Below are positions 44,328-53,206 of a stretch of DNA of 64,000 bases, piece by piece. Made by a program: the position numbers and the translations under genes. The DNA is from Comamonas thiooxydans. Lineage in GTDB: Bacteria; Pseudomonadota; Gammaproteobacteria; Burkholderiales; Burkholderiaceae_C. Each line of letters starts with the position of its first letter. Within the stretch, counting starts at the first letter, position 1. The notes below the pieces were generated by a model. It ran no database searches and was not told the DNA's origin. It worked only from the letters and a program-made list of their open reading frames with translations. Where the stretch lies: assembly GCF_002157685.2 (NCBI RefSeq), contig NZ_AP026738.1:558001-622000 (forward strand), written 5' to 3'.

Positions 44328-44843
44328 TCATATCGACGCTGCGGCATCCGCATCCATTTCATCGGACTCGGCGAAGCTGCCTGCGGCGATGTAGCCGCGT
44401 GCGATGAACAGCAGATGGATCAGCATCAGCACAAAGCCCACGGGCATGGCGCCGTAGATATAGGAGATCGGGATGTCCGTGGCCGCTGTGGTCTGAAAGC
44501 GCGTGGCGTACACGTACTGCGAGGAGGTCACGGTCATCACGACAAAGAAGACCGCCAGGACGACTACGACAAAGCCGCGCATGGCCTGCGCCTTGCGAGT
44601 GCTCACGCTGCGGTGCAGATTGTCGATGGCCACATGGCCGCCAAAGCGCAGCACCAGGCCGGAGCCCAGAAAAGTGACCCAGATCATCATGTGTCGGGCC
44701 ACTTCCTCGGCCCAGACGATGGAGTCGCCCGTGGTGTAGCGCAGCACCACGTTGGCAAAAACGATGCAGGCCATGGCCAGCAGCAGCAAGATCAGCAGCC
44801 AGCGATTGCCGGCTACGAGAATGCGTTCGATACGATCAAGCAT
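44328..44843 (-). CDS. dctQ: TRAP transporter small permease (DctQ)
   Basis: This 171-residue protein has four hydrophobic helices. The TM1 region is NRWLLILLLLAMACIVFANVVLRY, followed by the typical WAEEVARHMMIWVTFLGSGLVLRFGGHVAID block that marks DctQ subunits. The start at 44843 (MLDRIERILVAG) fits the family; an in-frame Met at 44885 would add 14 residues. It associates with DctM, and its last residues are acidic. In the operon it lies between dctP and dctM. Confidence 0.9.
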   Translation of the reverse strand: MLDRIERILVAGNRWLLILLLLAMACIVFANVVLRYTTGDSIVWAEEVARHMMIWVTFLGSGLVLRFGGHVAIDNLHRSVSTRKAQAMRGFVVVVLAVFFVVMTVTSSQYVYATRFQTTAATDIPISYIYGAMPVGFVLMLIHLLFIARGYIAAGSFAESDEMDADAAASI

Positions 44844-45005
44844 AGGAGTGGGGGTGAGCAGAGGCAGCGGCGAAACCTGCCGCAAGAGCCGGCTGCGTCA
44901 CGGAGTTGAAGGCTGCGTCATCATCGGCGGGAATTGGCGCAAGTCCATTCGTGCTGACCGCAGCCGGGCAAGGACCTGCCTTGCCCAGGAGGGAGAAAAA
45001 TGCAC

Positions 45006-45032
45006 GGGCCTGACTCCGCGGAGGCAGGCCCA
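45006..45032 (-). terminator. Hairpin after dctP
   Basis: On the minus strand GGGCCTG-CCTCCGCGGAGT-CAGGCCC is followed by GTGCATTTTTCT, 13 bp past the dctP stop. It may be an attenuator that makes receptor mRNA more abundant than permease mRNA, as is common in TRAP operons. Confidence 0.6.
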
Positions 45033-45045
45033 TGTTGCCGGTTGC

Positions 45046-46032
45046 TTACTTGACGGCGGTGATGGAGTCCAGCGTCTTCTGGCCGAACTTCTTGGCGTAT
45101 TCCTTGTAGGCGGGCTCCAGCGCGGTGCGGAACGCGCCTTGGTCGACCTTCTCCACGACCTTCATGCCGTTGGCCTTGGCTTCTTCAACGCCCTTTTTCT
45201 CCACGTTGTCCACAAAGGCGCGCGAGGCCAGTGCACCCTTCTTGGCGGCTTCCGTGAAGGCGGTCTTCTGGGCGGCGTTCAGCGATCCCCAGAACGAGGG
45301 CGACACGATCAGGGCCATGGGGGCGTAGACGTGGGAGGTCAGGGTCAGGTGCTTTTGCACTTGCCACAGCTTGGCGGACACCAGCACGGAGATGGGGTTC
45401 TCCTGGCCGTCGATCGTGCCTTGCTGCAGCGCACCGATGACTTCGGGCCAGGACATGGGAGTGGGCGAGGCACCCAGGGTGCGGAAGGCCGTGATGTGCA
45501 CGGGGTTCTCGGTCACGCGGATCTTCAGGCCCTTGAGATCGGCCACGCCATTGACGGCATGCTTGTTGTTGCTCAGATGGCGAAAGCCCTGCTCGCCCCA
45601 GGCCAGCGCGATCAGGCCGCGCTTCTGGAACTTGGCCAGCAGGTCCTGGCCGAAGGCGCCGTCCATCACGGCACGTGCGTGCTGGGTGTCGCGGAACAGG
45701 AAGGGGATGTCCACCACGCCCACATCGGGCACGAAGTTGCTCAGGGCGCCGGTGGAGACGATGGCGGCTTCCACGGTGCCCAGTTGCAGGCCTTCGATCA
45801 GTTCACGCTCGCCACCCAGTGCGGAGGCGGGAAACTGCTTGAACTTGTAGGCACCGTTGGTGCCTTTTTCCACGCCTTCGGCCCAGGCGTTGGCGGCAGC
45901 GCCGTAATGGGAATTGACGGCCAGCGCATAGCCGATCTTGACTTCCTTGCCTTGGGCAAATGCAGTGCCTGCGGTCAGGGCGGCTGTTGCTGCCACGGCC
46001 GTGGCGACGAAGGTGCGGCGAATCATGCGCAT
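45046..46032 (-). CDS. dctP: TRAP transporter substrate-binding protein (DctP)
   Basis: This 328-residue periplasmic receptor has a signal peptide (MRMIRRTFVATAVAATAAL, with cleavage near AFAQG). DctP features are KIGYALAVNSHYGAAANAWAEGVEK, LQLGTVEAAIVSTGALSNFVP, FRHLSNNK, LKIRVTENPVH and the PTPMSWPEVIGALQQGTIDGQENP block. The Arg in KIRVTENP normally pairs with the ligand's carboxylate, so the ligand is an organic acid. It is the first gene of the dctPQM operon. A second Met at 46026 is an equally possible start. Confidence 0.92.
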   Translation of the reverse strand: MRMIRRTFVATAVAATAALTAGTAFAQGKEVKIGYALAVNSHYGAAANAWAEGVEKGTNGAYKFKQFPASALGGERELIEGLQLGTVEAAIVSTGALSNFVPDVGVVDIPFLFRDTQHARAVMDGAFGQDLLAKFQKRGLIALAWGEQGFRHLSNNKHAVNGVADLKGLKIRVTENPVHITAFRTLGASPTPMSWPEVIGALQQGTIDGQENPISVLVSAKLWQVQKHLTLTSHVYAPMALIVSPSFWGSLNAAQKTAFTEAAKKGALASRAFVDNVEKKGVEEAKANGMKVVEKVDQGAFRTALEPAYKEYAKKFGQKTLDSITAVK

Positions 46033-46160
46033 GGTGTTGGTCTCTCAGAAATGTTTTGAAATGAATCAAAAATTGTAGTGAGTGCCAACCGTGGGTTTTT
46101 ACGCACCCGGGGGTCGTCTTGTACGGGTGGGTGCATCGTGTTTGGCGATGGATGGGCATC

Positions 46161-46196
46161 AAAAAAGGCCTCTGTGCCGGCAAGCACGGAGGCTTT
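46161..46196 (-). terminator. Terminator downstream of the HAD phosphatase gene
   Basis: The stem GCCTCCGTGC / GCACAGAGGC (minus strand; one G-T pair) is followed by CTTTTTTG. It also has a T-run on the other strand. It isolates the HAD gene from the dctP promoter region (46033-46160), which has no other visible feature. Confidence 0.7.
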
Positions 46197-46203
46197 TGAA
46201 AAT

Positions 46204-46286
46204 GAGAGCTGCTTGCGCTTGTTGTCAAATGATTTCAGATTGTTTTGATTGTGAAATCATTTAGCGAAGTGCGGTAACAGCTACTA
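46204..46286. repeat. Family A MITE-like repeat
   Basis: This copy of about 80 bp runs from GAGAGCTGCTTGCGCTTG to GGTAACAGCTAC, with an internal palindrome GATTTCA / TGAAATC. Its right end overlaps the stop codon of the HAD phosphatase gene, so the element supplies that gene's stop. Confidence 0.55.
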
Positions 46287-47084
46287 TTTTTGTGGAGTCA
46301 GCAACTGATCCGCAAGCTGCACAAAACCGTCGCCGCGCTCGGCCGTGGTCACATGGCGCGGCAGATGTTTGAGCTGGGGCACGAAGCGTGCGATATTGGC
46401 CACGCCCACGCTGTGGGGCATGTGCTCGAACATCTGCTGGTCGTTGGTCGAGTCGCCGATATACACCCAGCGCGCCAGCGTGGCGTCCAGATCGATGTCG
46501 AACAGCTCGCGTGTGATCCAGCGCGCACCTTCGAGCTTGTTGTGCTCGCCGAACCAGCCGTTGATGTGGATGGAGCTGACGGTGGCGTTCATGCCCGCGG
46601 CCTTCATGATGGCCACGCATTCATCGATCTGTGCCTGGGGCATGTTCGTGAACTCGCTGTGATCCACGGCGATATCGCATTCGCGACCGGCCGAGTCCGT
46701 GGCACGTCTGGCGCCGGGCACGGTGGCTTCGATTTGCTCGAGCACCTGCTGCATGCGGGCAAAGTTGCGGGCACGCTCATCGGCAGATTGCTGGTAGAGC
46801 TTGTCCAGGCCGCCCTGGGCATTGCGGCGCAGGGCCACGGCACCGTTCTCGGCCACGATGGCGTCCACGGGCCAGGCCGATGCAAACGGCACGCTCCAGC
46901 CGACAGGGCGGCCGGTGATGGGCACCACTTTCAGACCCGCATCCTTGAGGCGCGCAATGGCGGCCACCACATGCTCGGGCACCACGCCGTCGGTGGTCAG
47001 CGTGTCGTCGATATCGGTCAGCACGCCCAGCAGCTTGGCAGGCGTCTGCAGTTCAGACAAAGGACGCAGAAATTCTTGGCTCAC
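46284..47084 (-). CDS. HAD-IIB family hydrolase (mannosyl-3-phosphoglycerate phosphatase-like)
   Basis: This 266-residue Cof-type phosphatase has motif I as LGVLTDIDDTLTTDG (nucleophile DxD). Motif II is around PITGRPVGWS, and the C-terminal motif IV reads VYIGDSTNDQQMFEHM. The region AENGAVALRR is typical of the IIB cap group. It hydrolyses small phosphate esters in the cytoplasm. Similarity to MPGP/YedP-type phosphatases is suggested by the N-terminal layout, but no mannosylglycerate synthase gene is nearby, so the substrate is open. The last codons lie inside a family A repeat. It follows prfC on the same strand. Confidence 0.8.
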   Translation of the reverse strand: MSQEFLRPLSELQTPAKLLGVLTDIDDTLTTDGVVPEHVVAAIARLKDAGLKVVPITGRPVGWSVPFASAWPVDAIVAENGAVALRRNAQGGLDKLYQQSADERARNFARMQQVLEQIEATVPGARRATDSAGRECDIAVDHSEFTNMPQAQIDECVAIMKAAGMNATVSSIHINGWFGEHNKLEGARWITRELFDIDLDATLARWVYIGDSTNDQQMFEHMPHSVGVANIARFVPQLKHLPRHVTTAERGDGFVQLADQLLTPQK

Positions 47085-47140
47085 AGAAAACTCTCAATGC
47101 ATTGCAAAGGACGCTTGAGCCTGGCGCGGCCCATCGGCGT

Positions 47141-47223
47141 GACGCCGAGCAAGGGCCGCCCCTTACGCTCAGGGCGTCGTCCCCCTCCAGAGAGGGGGAA
47201 GCGGCAAAGCCGCTCAGGGGGTG
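47141..47223. repeat. GC-rich intergenic repeat (family B), copy 4
   Basis: Starting 8 bp after the prfC stop (minus strand), it reads CACCCCCTGAGCGGCTTTGC and continues with a CCCCCTCTCT / AGAGAGGGGG-type hairpin and GGGGCGGCCCTTGCTC. Its orientation is the same as the upstream gene. Confidence 0.7.
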
Positions 47224-47230
47224 ATCACGC

Positions 47231-48859
47231 TCAGTTCGCTGAGCCTAGTGCCAGGCCCGCATGCTCGCGCAGCGGGTGGAAATGGATCTTGGGGAAACGC
47301 TCCTGCGCCAGGCGCACGTCATAGGGGCTGGTGCACAGATAGGCCAGAGTGTCGGCCGCATCGTGCGCCAGACGCATGGGATAGGCGTTCTCGAACTCGC
47401 GCAGTTCGGCGGGCGAGTCGGCCGTGATCCAGCGTGCCCCGGTGTACTGGCAGCCTTCCAGGCGCACGTCGCAGTCGTACTCGGTCTTCAGGCGGTGCTG
47501 CACCACTTCGAACTGCAGCTGACCCACGGCGCCCAGCAGCATATTGCCGCCGACATCGGGCTTGAAGACCTGGATCGCGCCTTCCTCGCCCAGCTGCATC
47601 AGGCCTTGCTGCAGCTGCTTGGTACGCAGCGGGTTCTTGAGCACCACGGTCATGAACATTTCGGGTGCGAAGAAGGGCAGGCCGGTGAACTGCAGATTGG
47701 GGCCGTCGGTGATGGAGTCGCCCAGCTGCACGCCGCCGTGAATCGTGAAGCCGATGATGTCGCCCGCATAGGCTTCGTCAACGGCCTCGCGGCGCTGCGA
47801 CATGAAGGTCACCACGGAGGTGGGTCGCAGCTCCTTGCCGGTGCGCTGCACCTTCATTTTCATGCCAGGCGTGTACTTGCCACTGGCCACGCGCACAAAG
47901 GCGATGCGGTCGCGGTGATTGGCATCCATGTTCGCCTGCACCTTGAACACCACGCCTGCGAAGGTCTTGTCTTCGGGGTTGATGGTGACTTCTTCGCGCT
48001 GGCGGTTCACTTCGGTGAAGGCGACGCGCGGGCCGGGCGGGGGCGACATGTCGACCACGGCGTTCAGCACTTCCATCACACCGAAGTTGTTCACGCCGGA
48101 GCCGAAGAACACGGGGGTCAGCTTGCCTTCCAGAAACGCCTGGTGGTCCCATTCGGCCGATGCGCCCTGGGCCAGTTCCATGCTCTCGATGGCATCGTCA
48201 TAGGCCTGGCCGAAGCGGGCGCGCAGCCTGTCGACTTCCGTCAGCGCAATGACTTCGAAGTCTTCGGGGCGCTTTTCGCTGCCGGCGGCAAACACCGTCA
48301 TGCTCTGCGTCTGCAGATTGATGATGCCGCCGAAGCTCTTGCCCTGGCCCACGGGCCAGGTGATGGGGCAGCAGGGCATGCCCAGTTCGCGCTCGACTTC
48401 GTCCATGATGTCCAGCGGGTCGCGCACTTCCCGGTCGAACTTGTTGACGAAGGAGATGATGGGCGTGTTGCGCTGGCGGCAGACTTCGATCAGGCGGCGG
48501 GTCTGCGATTCCACACCGTTGGCCGCGTCGATCACCATCAGCGCCGAGTCCACGGCCGTCAGCACACGGTAGGTATCTTCCGAGAAGTCCTTGTGACCGG
48601 GAGTGTCGAGCAGGTTGATCACATGGTCGCGGTAGCTCATCTGCATCACCGACGAGGCCACCGAGATGCCGCGCTGCTTTTCGATTTCCATCCAGTCGGA
48701 GGTGGCGTGGCGCGAGGCCTTGCGGCCCTTGACGGCGCCGGCAATCTGGATCGCGCCCGAGAACAGCAGCAGCTTTTCGGTCAGCGTGGTCTTACCCGCG
48801 TCCGGGTGGGAGATGATGGCGAACGTACGACGGCGCCGGGTTTCTGGGGCGTATGACAC
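47231..48859 (-). CDS. prfC: Peptide chain release factor 3 (RF3)
   Basis: This is a translational GTPase that recycles RF1/RF2. GTP-binding motifs are SHPDAGKTTLTEK (G1), GISVASSVMQM (switch I), DTPGHKDFSEDT (G3) and NKFDRE (G4). The C-terminal half has the typical MELAQGASAEWD, VFFGSGVNNFGVMEVL and FKPDVGGNMLLGAVGQLQFEVV blocks. About 542 residues from the GTG at 48859 (MSYAPETRRRRTF) match the family N-terminus. The longer frame from 48949 would add a 30-residue non-conserved extension. A perfect 8-bp palindrome lies just upstream of the chosen start. Identity is firm; the start is less so. Confidence 0.93.
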   Translation of the reverse strand: MSYAPETRRRRTFAIISHPDAGKTTLTEKLLLFSGAIQIAGAVKGRKASRHATSDWMEIEKQRGISVASSVMQMSYRDHVINLLDTPGHKDFSEDTYRVLTAVDSALMVIDAANGVESQTRRLIEVCRQRNTPIISFVNKFDREVRDPLDIMDEVERELGMPCCPITWPVGQGKSFGGIINLQTQSMTVFAAGSEKRPEDFEVIALTEVDRLRARFGQAYDDAIESMELAQGASAEWDHQAFLEGKLTPVFFGSGVNNFGVMEVLNAVVDMSPPPGPRVAFTEVNRQREEVTINPEDKTFAGVVFKVQANMDANHRDRIAFVRVASGKYTPGMKMKVQRTGKELRPTSVVTFMSQRREAVDEAYAGDIIGFTIHGGVQLGDSITDGPNLQFTGLPFFAPEMFMTVVLKNPLRTKQLQQGLMQLGEEGAIQVFKPDVGGNMLLGAVGQLQFEVVQHRLKTEYDCDVRLEGCQYTGARWITADSPAELREFENAYPMRLAHDAADTLAYLCTSPYDVRLAQERFPKIHFHPLREHAGLALGSAN

Positions 48860-48878
48860 AGTATTGAGAGCTGTAAAT

Positions 48879-48900
48879 ACAGCCGGAGAACGCCGGCTGT
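48879..48900 (-). promoter_or_regulatory. Hairpin in the prfC leader
   Basis: ACAGCCGG-CGTTCT-CCGGCTGT (minus strand) is a perfect 8-bp stem with a 6-base loop ending about 20 bases before the GTG start of prfC. No clear Shine-Dalgarno sequence is present between the hairpin and the start. It may be a translational control element or the terminator of an upstream small transcript. Confidence 0.4.
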
Positions 48901-49124
48901 GACAACAAAAGGTGCGGCGGTCCGTTTGCCGCACCAGGCCCGCACCCATGCAGGGCAGACCTGTGAATAAGTCTTGAGGGCGCTTATTTTAACGGCAGGG
49001 CCAATTCTTGGAGATGCTGCGGAAATGCGGGCCGGGCGACGTCATTGGCCAAGGCCTGCGGCTGTGGCTGGCGGCAGATGCGCAGCACAATAGGGGCCTA
49101 GTCTCCGGCCCTCATTTTTCCCTC

Positions 49125-50399
49125 ATGAACAGCGCCCCGCAGGATGTGAACACATCCTTACCCGCCCAGCCTCCAGCCTCTGCCGCCCCGGTATGGATCA
49201 AGCGCGGCACTCCCGAGTACTGGCGGGTCAGCGTGGCGCTGTTCCTGGCAGGGTTTGCCACCTTCTCCCTGCTGTACTGCGTGCAGCCGCTGCTGCCGGA
49301 GCTGGCCCACAGCTTTGCCGTCAGTCCGGCCCAGAGCGCGCTGGCGCTGTCGGTATCCACGGCCTGCCTGGCCGGCTCCATCGTGCTGGCAGGGGCCCTG
49401 TCCGAGGGACTGGGGCGGCGCAAGCTGATGTTCATCTCCATGGCCCTGGCGGCGCTGTGCAATCTGCTGGCTTCATTCATGCCGCAATGGCATGCGCTGC
49501 TGGCCGCGCGTGCGCTGGAAGGCTTGTTGCTGGGCGGCGTGCCTGCCGTGGCCATGGCCTATCTGTCCGAGGAGATCGACCCGCCCGGCCTGGGCTTTGC
49601 CATGGGCCTGTATGTGGGCGGCACGGCACTGGGCGGCATGCTGGGCCGGGTCGGCATGAGCGCGATGACCGAGTTCTGGGGCTGGCGCCACGCCATGGCT
49701 GCGCTTTCGGCGCTTGACCTGCTGGCAGCCCTGGGCTTTGTCTGGCTGCTGCCCAGCTCGCGCAACTTCATCAAGAAGACCGGGCTGGGGGCCCGGTATC
49801 ACCTGCAGGCCTGGGGCCGGCATCTGCGCCATCCGGGCCTGCCGCTGCTGTTCCTGATCGCCTTCGGCCTGATGGGCGTGTTTGTCAGCATCTACAACTA
49901 TGCCGGCTTTCTGCTCAGCGCATCGCCCTATGGCCTGAGCCAGCTGCAGATCAGCCATATCTTCTACGCCTATCTGCTGGGCACGGCGGCGTCGCCGATT
50001 GCCGGAGGGCTGGCCGACAGGCTGGGTCGCGGCCCGGTGCTGATTGCCGGCACTTTGCTGATGGCCGTGGGCGTGGTTCTGACCCTGTTGCAGCCGCTGG
50101 CCGTCATCGTGACCGGCATCGTCCTGCTGACGGCAGGGTTCTTCGTCGCGCATTCGGTGGCCAGCGGCTGGGTGGGGCGGCTGGCCATGCAGTCCAAGGG
50201 CCATGCATCATCGCTATACCTCTGGGGCTACTACATGGGCTCCAGCGTGCTGGGGGCCGGGGCGGGCTGGTTCTGGTCGCGCTGGGGCTGGACGGGCGTC
50301 GGTTCCGTGGCCCTGATGGTGCTGGCGCTGGTCATCGTGCTGGCCCTGCGCGTGCAGTGGCTGGCCAAGGTCGCGGCCGCGAATCGAGCCGCTTCTTGA
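49125..50399 (+). CDS. MFS transporter (YnfM-like drug/sugar exporter group)
   Basis: This 424-residue carrier has 12 predicted helices. Typical segments are FATFSLLYCVQPLLPELA in TM1, SEGLGRRKLM between TM2 and TM3, LEGLLLGGVPAVAMAYLSEEI in TM4-5 and GGLADRLGRGPVL between TM8 and TM9. These match the YnfM/arabinose-efflux-like group, usually exporters. The start at 49125 (MNSAPQDVNT) was chosen over an upstream frame extension to 49008 because the conserved part begins soon after. It is divergent from prfC and stands alone. The substrate is unknown. Confidence 0.82.
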   Translation: MNSAPQDVNTSLPAQPPASAAPVWIKRGTPEYWRVSVALFLAGFATFSLLYCVQPLLPELAHSFAVSPAQSALALSVSTACLAGSIVLAGALSEGLGRRKLMFISMALAALCNLLASFMPQWHALLAARALEGLLLGGVPAVAMAYLSEEIDPPGLGFAMGLYVGGTALGGMLGRVGMSAMTEFWGWRHAMAALSALDLLAALGFVWLLPSSRNFIKKTGLGARYHLQAWGRHLRHPGLPLLFLIAFGLMGVFVSIYNYAGFLLSASPYGLSQLQISHIFYAYLLGTAASPIAGGLADRLGRGPVLIAGTLLMAVGVVLTLLQPLAVIVTGIVLLTAGFFVAHSVASGWVGRLAMQSKGHASSLYLWGYYMGSSVLGAGAGWFWSRWGWTGVGSVALMVLALVIVLALRVQWLAKVAAANRAAS

Positions 50400-50507
50400 T
50401 GCCATCTTGATATCGGCAAGCCCAATCTCTACCCGTTCTTGACGGGCTAATTCCTAAAGTTCCTCCATCGCAATCAAGCCGCGTGAACGGCTTGCGGGAG
50501 GAATGAA

Positions 50508-50603
50508 ATGACCATCACCTGGATTGAAGCCCTGGCCGCCCTGACGGCGCTGGGGCTGTTTGCCTATTTGGGCTATGCGCTGCTGCGCCCCGAGAAATTC
50601 TGA
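50508..50603 (+). CDS. kdpF: K+-transporting ATPase small subunit KdpF
   Basis: This 31-residue hydrophobic peptide (MTITWIEALAALTALGLFAY..., ending RPEKF) is placed where kdpF always lies, upstream of kdpA. A GGAGGA ribosome site precedes the ATG. The single helix with a C-terminal LLRPEKF is the classic KdpF pattern. It stabilises the KdpABC complex in the inner membrane and is often missed in annotation because of its size. Confidence 0.88.
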   Translation: MTITWIEALAALTALGLFAYLGYALLRPEKF

Positions 50604-50613
50604 AGGGGCCGCC

Positions 50614-50706
50614 ATGCAAGTGCTGCAAGACCTGATTTTTGTGAGCCTGACGGTGGTCTGCTTTGTCGGACTGCTGGGCTTTGTGCGCGCCCTGGCGCGT
50701 CTGTGA
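50614..50706 (+). CDS. 30-residue membrane microprotein in the kdp operon
   Basis: Ten bases after kdpF, a second tiny frame reads MQVLQDLIFVSLTVVCFVGL and ends FVRALARL. It is one hydrophobic helix with a basic C-terminal end. An AAGGGG ribosome site precedes it, and kdpA starts 12 bp after its stop, again with an AAGGGG. The even spacing suggests that it is translated. No family was recognised; it could be a second KdpF-like stabilising peptide. Confidence 0.6.
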   Translation: MQVLQDLIFVSLTVVCFVGLLGFVRALARL

Positions 50707-50718
50707 AAGGGGTACATC

Positions 50719-52425
50719 ATGTGGTTACCCTGGATGGAATTTGCCGCCGTGCTGACTGCGGCAACCTTGCTGACCATACCCATGGGCCAATGGCTGGCAC
50801 GCTGCTTTACCAGCGAGCACCATGGCTGGCTGGAGCGCCTGAGCTACCGGGTCATGGGCGTGAACCCGCAGGAGCGCATGGGCTGGCAGCGCTATGGCGC
50901 CGCCCTGGTCCTGAGCAATGCGCTGATGATGATGCTGGGTTATCTGCTGCTGCGCCTGCAGGGCGGACTGCCACTGAACCCGCTGGAGATTGCGGCGCAG
51001 GCGCCCGACCTGGCTTTCAACACCGCCGCCTCCTTCATCACCAATACCAACTGGCAGGCCTACGCGGGTGAGAACAGCCTGAGCAATGCGACGCAGATGG
51101 TGGTCATCACCTTCCTGATGTTTGCCGGTGCCACCACCGGTGTCGCCGCGGGCGCCGGTTTCGTGCGCGGTCTGGCGCGGTCAAGCGCCCAGGATATCGG
51201 CAACTTCTGGGTCGACTTCGTGCGCGTGTTCTGGCGTGTTCTGCTGCCGCTGTCCTTCATCATGGCCCTGGTCTATGTCTGGCAGGGCATCCCGCAGACT
51301 CTGCACACCGACGCGGTAGCGACGACGCTCGAGGGTGCCCGGCAGCAGCTGCTGATGGGACCCGTGGCCAGCCTGGAGAGCATCAAGCATCTGGGCACGA
51401 ATGGCGGCGGTTTCTTCAGCATGAATGCGGCACATCCGTTCGAGAACCCGACGCCGCTGACCAATCTGCTGCACATCCTCTCGATGCTGCTGATCCCGGC
51501 CGGCATGACCTACGCCTTTGGCTCCATGCTGCTGCGCCGCAAGCAGGGCTGGGTGCTGTTTGCGGCCTGCATGGTGATGTTCGTCGGCTTTCTGAGCCTG
51601 GTGTTTGTGGCCGAGCAAAACGGCAGCCAGTTGCTGGCGCGAGCCGGAGCCGATCAGCAATACAGCCTGACCCAGAGCGGCGGCAATATGGAGGGCAAGG
51701 AGCTGCGCTTCGGCATTGCCGATACAGCCTTGTTTGTGGCCACCACGACAGCAGCCACCACGGGTTCGGTCAACGCCATGCATGATTCGCTGACCCCGCT
51801 GGGCAGCATCACGCCGCTGGCGCAGATGATGCTCAACTGCGTCTTCGGCGGCGACGGCGTGGGACTGATCAATCTGATTCAGTACGCCATCCTCACGGTG
51901 TTTCTGGCCGGCATGATGATTGGTCGTACCCCTGAATTCCTGGGCAAGAAGATCGAGGTGCGCGAGATCAAGCTGGTCATGCTTGCGGTGCTGGTGCCGC
52001 CGGCCTGCATTCTGGGTTTCACGGCGCTTGCCGCGCTCTGGCCGGATGCTGCAGCCAGTCTCAACAACCGCGGCCCGCATGGCTTCTCGGAGATTCTCTA
52101 CGCCTATGCCTCGGCCACGGCCAACAACGGCTCGGCCTTTGCAGGGCTGAATGCCAACACGCCCTTCTTCAACACCACCACGGGCCTGGCCATGCTGGCG
52201 GGGCGCTTTCTGACGCTGCTGCCCATGCTGGCCGTGGCCGGCAGCCTGGCTGCCAAGGCCACCGTGCCCGCAGGCCCGGGTACTTTCCCCACAGCCACAC
52301 CGCTGTTCATGGGGCTGCTGGTGTTTGTCGTGCTGGTGGTGGGCGGTCTGACCTTTCTGCCGGCGCTGGCCCTGGGGCCCGTGATCGAACACCTGCAAAT
52401 GCTGGTGGCTCAGCTGTACGCCTAA
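50719..52425 (+). CDS. kdpA: Potassium-transporting ATPase subunit A (KdpA)
   Basis: This 568-residue protein has about ten helices and forms the K+-selective pore. The conserved stretches are [46 protein letters not shown] and [19 protein letters not shown]. They contain the four selectivity-filter loops (TNTNWQ, TNGGG, TTGSVN, TANNGS-like). It is part of the high-affinity ATP-driven K+ uptake system used when K+ is scarce. It is followed by kdpC, not kdpB, which is unusual. Confidence 0.96.
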   Translation: MWLPWMEFAAVLTAATLLTIPMGQWLARCFTSEHHGWLERLSYRVMGVNPQERMGWQRYGAALVLSNALMMMLGYLLLRLQGGLPLNPLEIAAQAPDLAFNTAASFITNTNWQAYAGENSLSNATQMVVITFLMFAGATTGVAAGAGFVRGLARSSAQDIGNFWVDFVRVFWRVLLPLSFIMALVYVWQGIPQTLHTDAVATTLEGARQQLLMGPVASLESIKHLGTNGGGFFSMNAAHPFENPTPLTNLLHILSMLLIPAGMTYAFGSMLLRRKQGWVLFAACMVMFVGFLSLVFVAEQNGSQLLARAGADQQYSLTQSGGNMEGKELRFGIADTALFVATTTAATTGSVNAMHDSLTPLGSITPLAQMMLNCVFGGDGVGLINLIQYAILTVFLAGMMIGRTPEFLGKKIEVREIKLVMLAVLVPPACILGFTALAALWPDAAASLNNRGPHGFSEILYAYASATANNGSAFAGLNANTPFFNTTTGLAMLAGRFLTLLPMLAVAGSLAAKATVPAGPGTFPTATPLFMGLLVFVVLVVGGLTFLPALALGPVIEHLQMLVAQLYA

Positions 52426-52489
52426 CGTCCTATCCCATTGATGCCAATGGTCTGCAGCCCATGCACGGCTGCAGACCAGGGAGCAAACC

Positions 52490-53203
52490 ATGAAAACATC
52501 GACTCAAACTCTTTGCACTTCAGTGCTGCCAAGCCATGCACAAGCGCAGCCCGAGGCGCAATCCGCCTCCTGGCCACGCCTGCTGGGCAGCAGCGTGCGC
52601 GCTGCCTTGCTGGTGATGGCGGTCTCGGGCATTGCCTATCCCTTGCTGACCACGGGCGTGGCGCAGGCGCTGTTTCCCCAGGCGGCCAATGGCAGCCTGA
52701 TCGAGCGCGAGGGCCGGATCGTGGGTTCGGCCCTGATCGGCCAGCAGTTCAACGGGCCCCAGTACTTCCACGGCCGTCCCAGCGCCACAGTCGCTCCCGA
52801 TCCGACCCAGGAGGGTGCAAATATTGCGGCTCCCTACAACGCAGGCCTGTCCGGTGCCAGCAACCAGGGGGCAACGCACAAGGACTTGTCCGAAGCCGTG
52901 GCGCAGCGTGTCGCCCGGTACCGCGCCGATAACGGTCTGGCCTCAGACCTGGTGGTGCCGGTGGATGCAGTCACTGCGTCGGCATCGGGCCTGGACCCGC
53001 ATATCTCGATGGCCAATGCCCAGCTTCAGCTGGCTCGTGTGGCGCAGGCACGCCAGCTGCCCCAGGCCAAACTGCAGGAGCTGCTGGCTCAGGCCACGGA
53101 GCAGCGCAGTCTGGGCTTGCTGGGTGAGCCGCGCGTGAATGTGCTGCAACTCAATCTGGCGCTGGATGCCTTGCAGCCCGCCACCGGCGCAGTGAAGGAG
53201 TAA
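52490..53203 (+). CDS. kdpC: Potassium-transporting ATPase subunit C (KdpC)
   Basis: This 237-residue protein has one N-terminal helix (SVRAALLVMAVSGIAYPLLTT). A periplasmic domain follows with the family blocks GSALIGQQFNGPQYFHGRPSA, SGASNQG, VPVDAVTASASGLDPHIS and VNVLQLNLALD. It is the chaperone-like subunit of KdpFABC. It lies between kdpA and kdpB, and its stop is 3 bp from the kdpB start, whereas in nearly all bacteria it follows kdpB. The N-terminus is about 30 residues longer than usual. Confidence 0.95.
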   Translation: MKTSTQTLCTSVLPSHAQAQPEAQSASWPRLLGSSVRAALLVMAVSGIAYPLLTTGVAQALFPQAANGSLIEREGRIVGSALIGQQFNGPQYFHGRPSATVAPDPTQEGANIAAPYNAGLSGASNQGATHKDLSEAVAQRVARYRADNGLASDLVVPVDAVTASASGLDPHISMANAQLQLARVAQARQLPQAKLQELLAQATEQRSLGLLGEPRVNVLQLNLALDALQPATGAVKE

Positions 53204-53206
53204 GCC

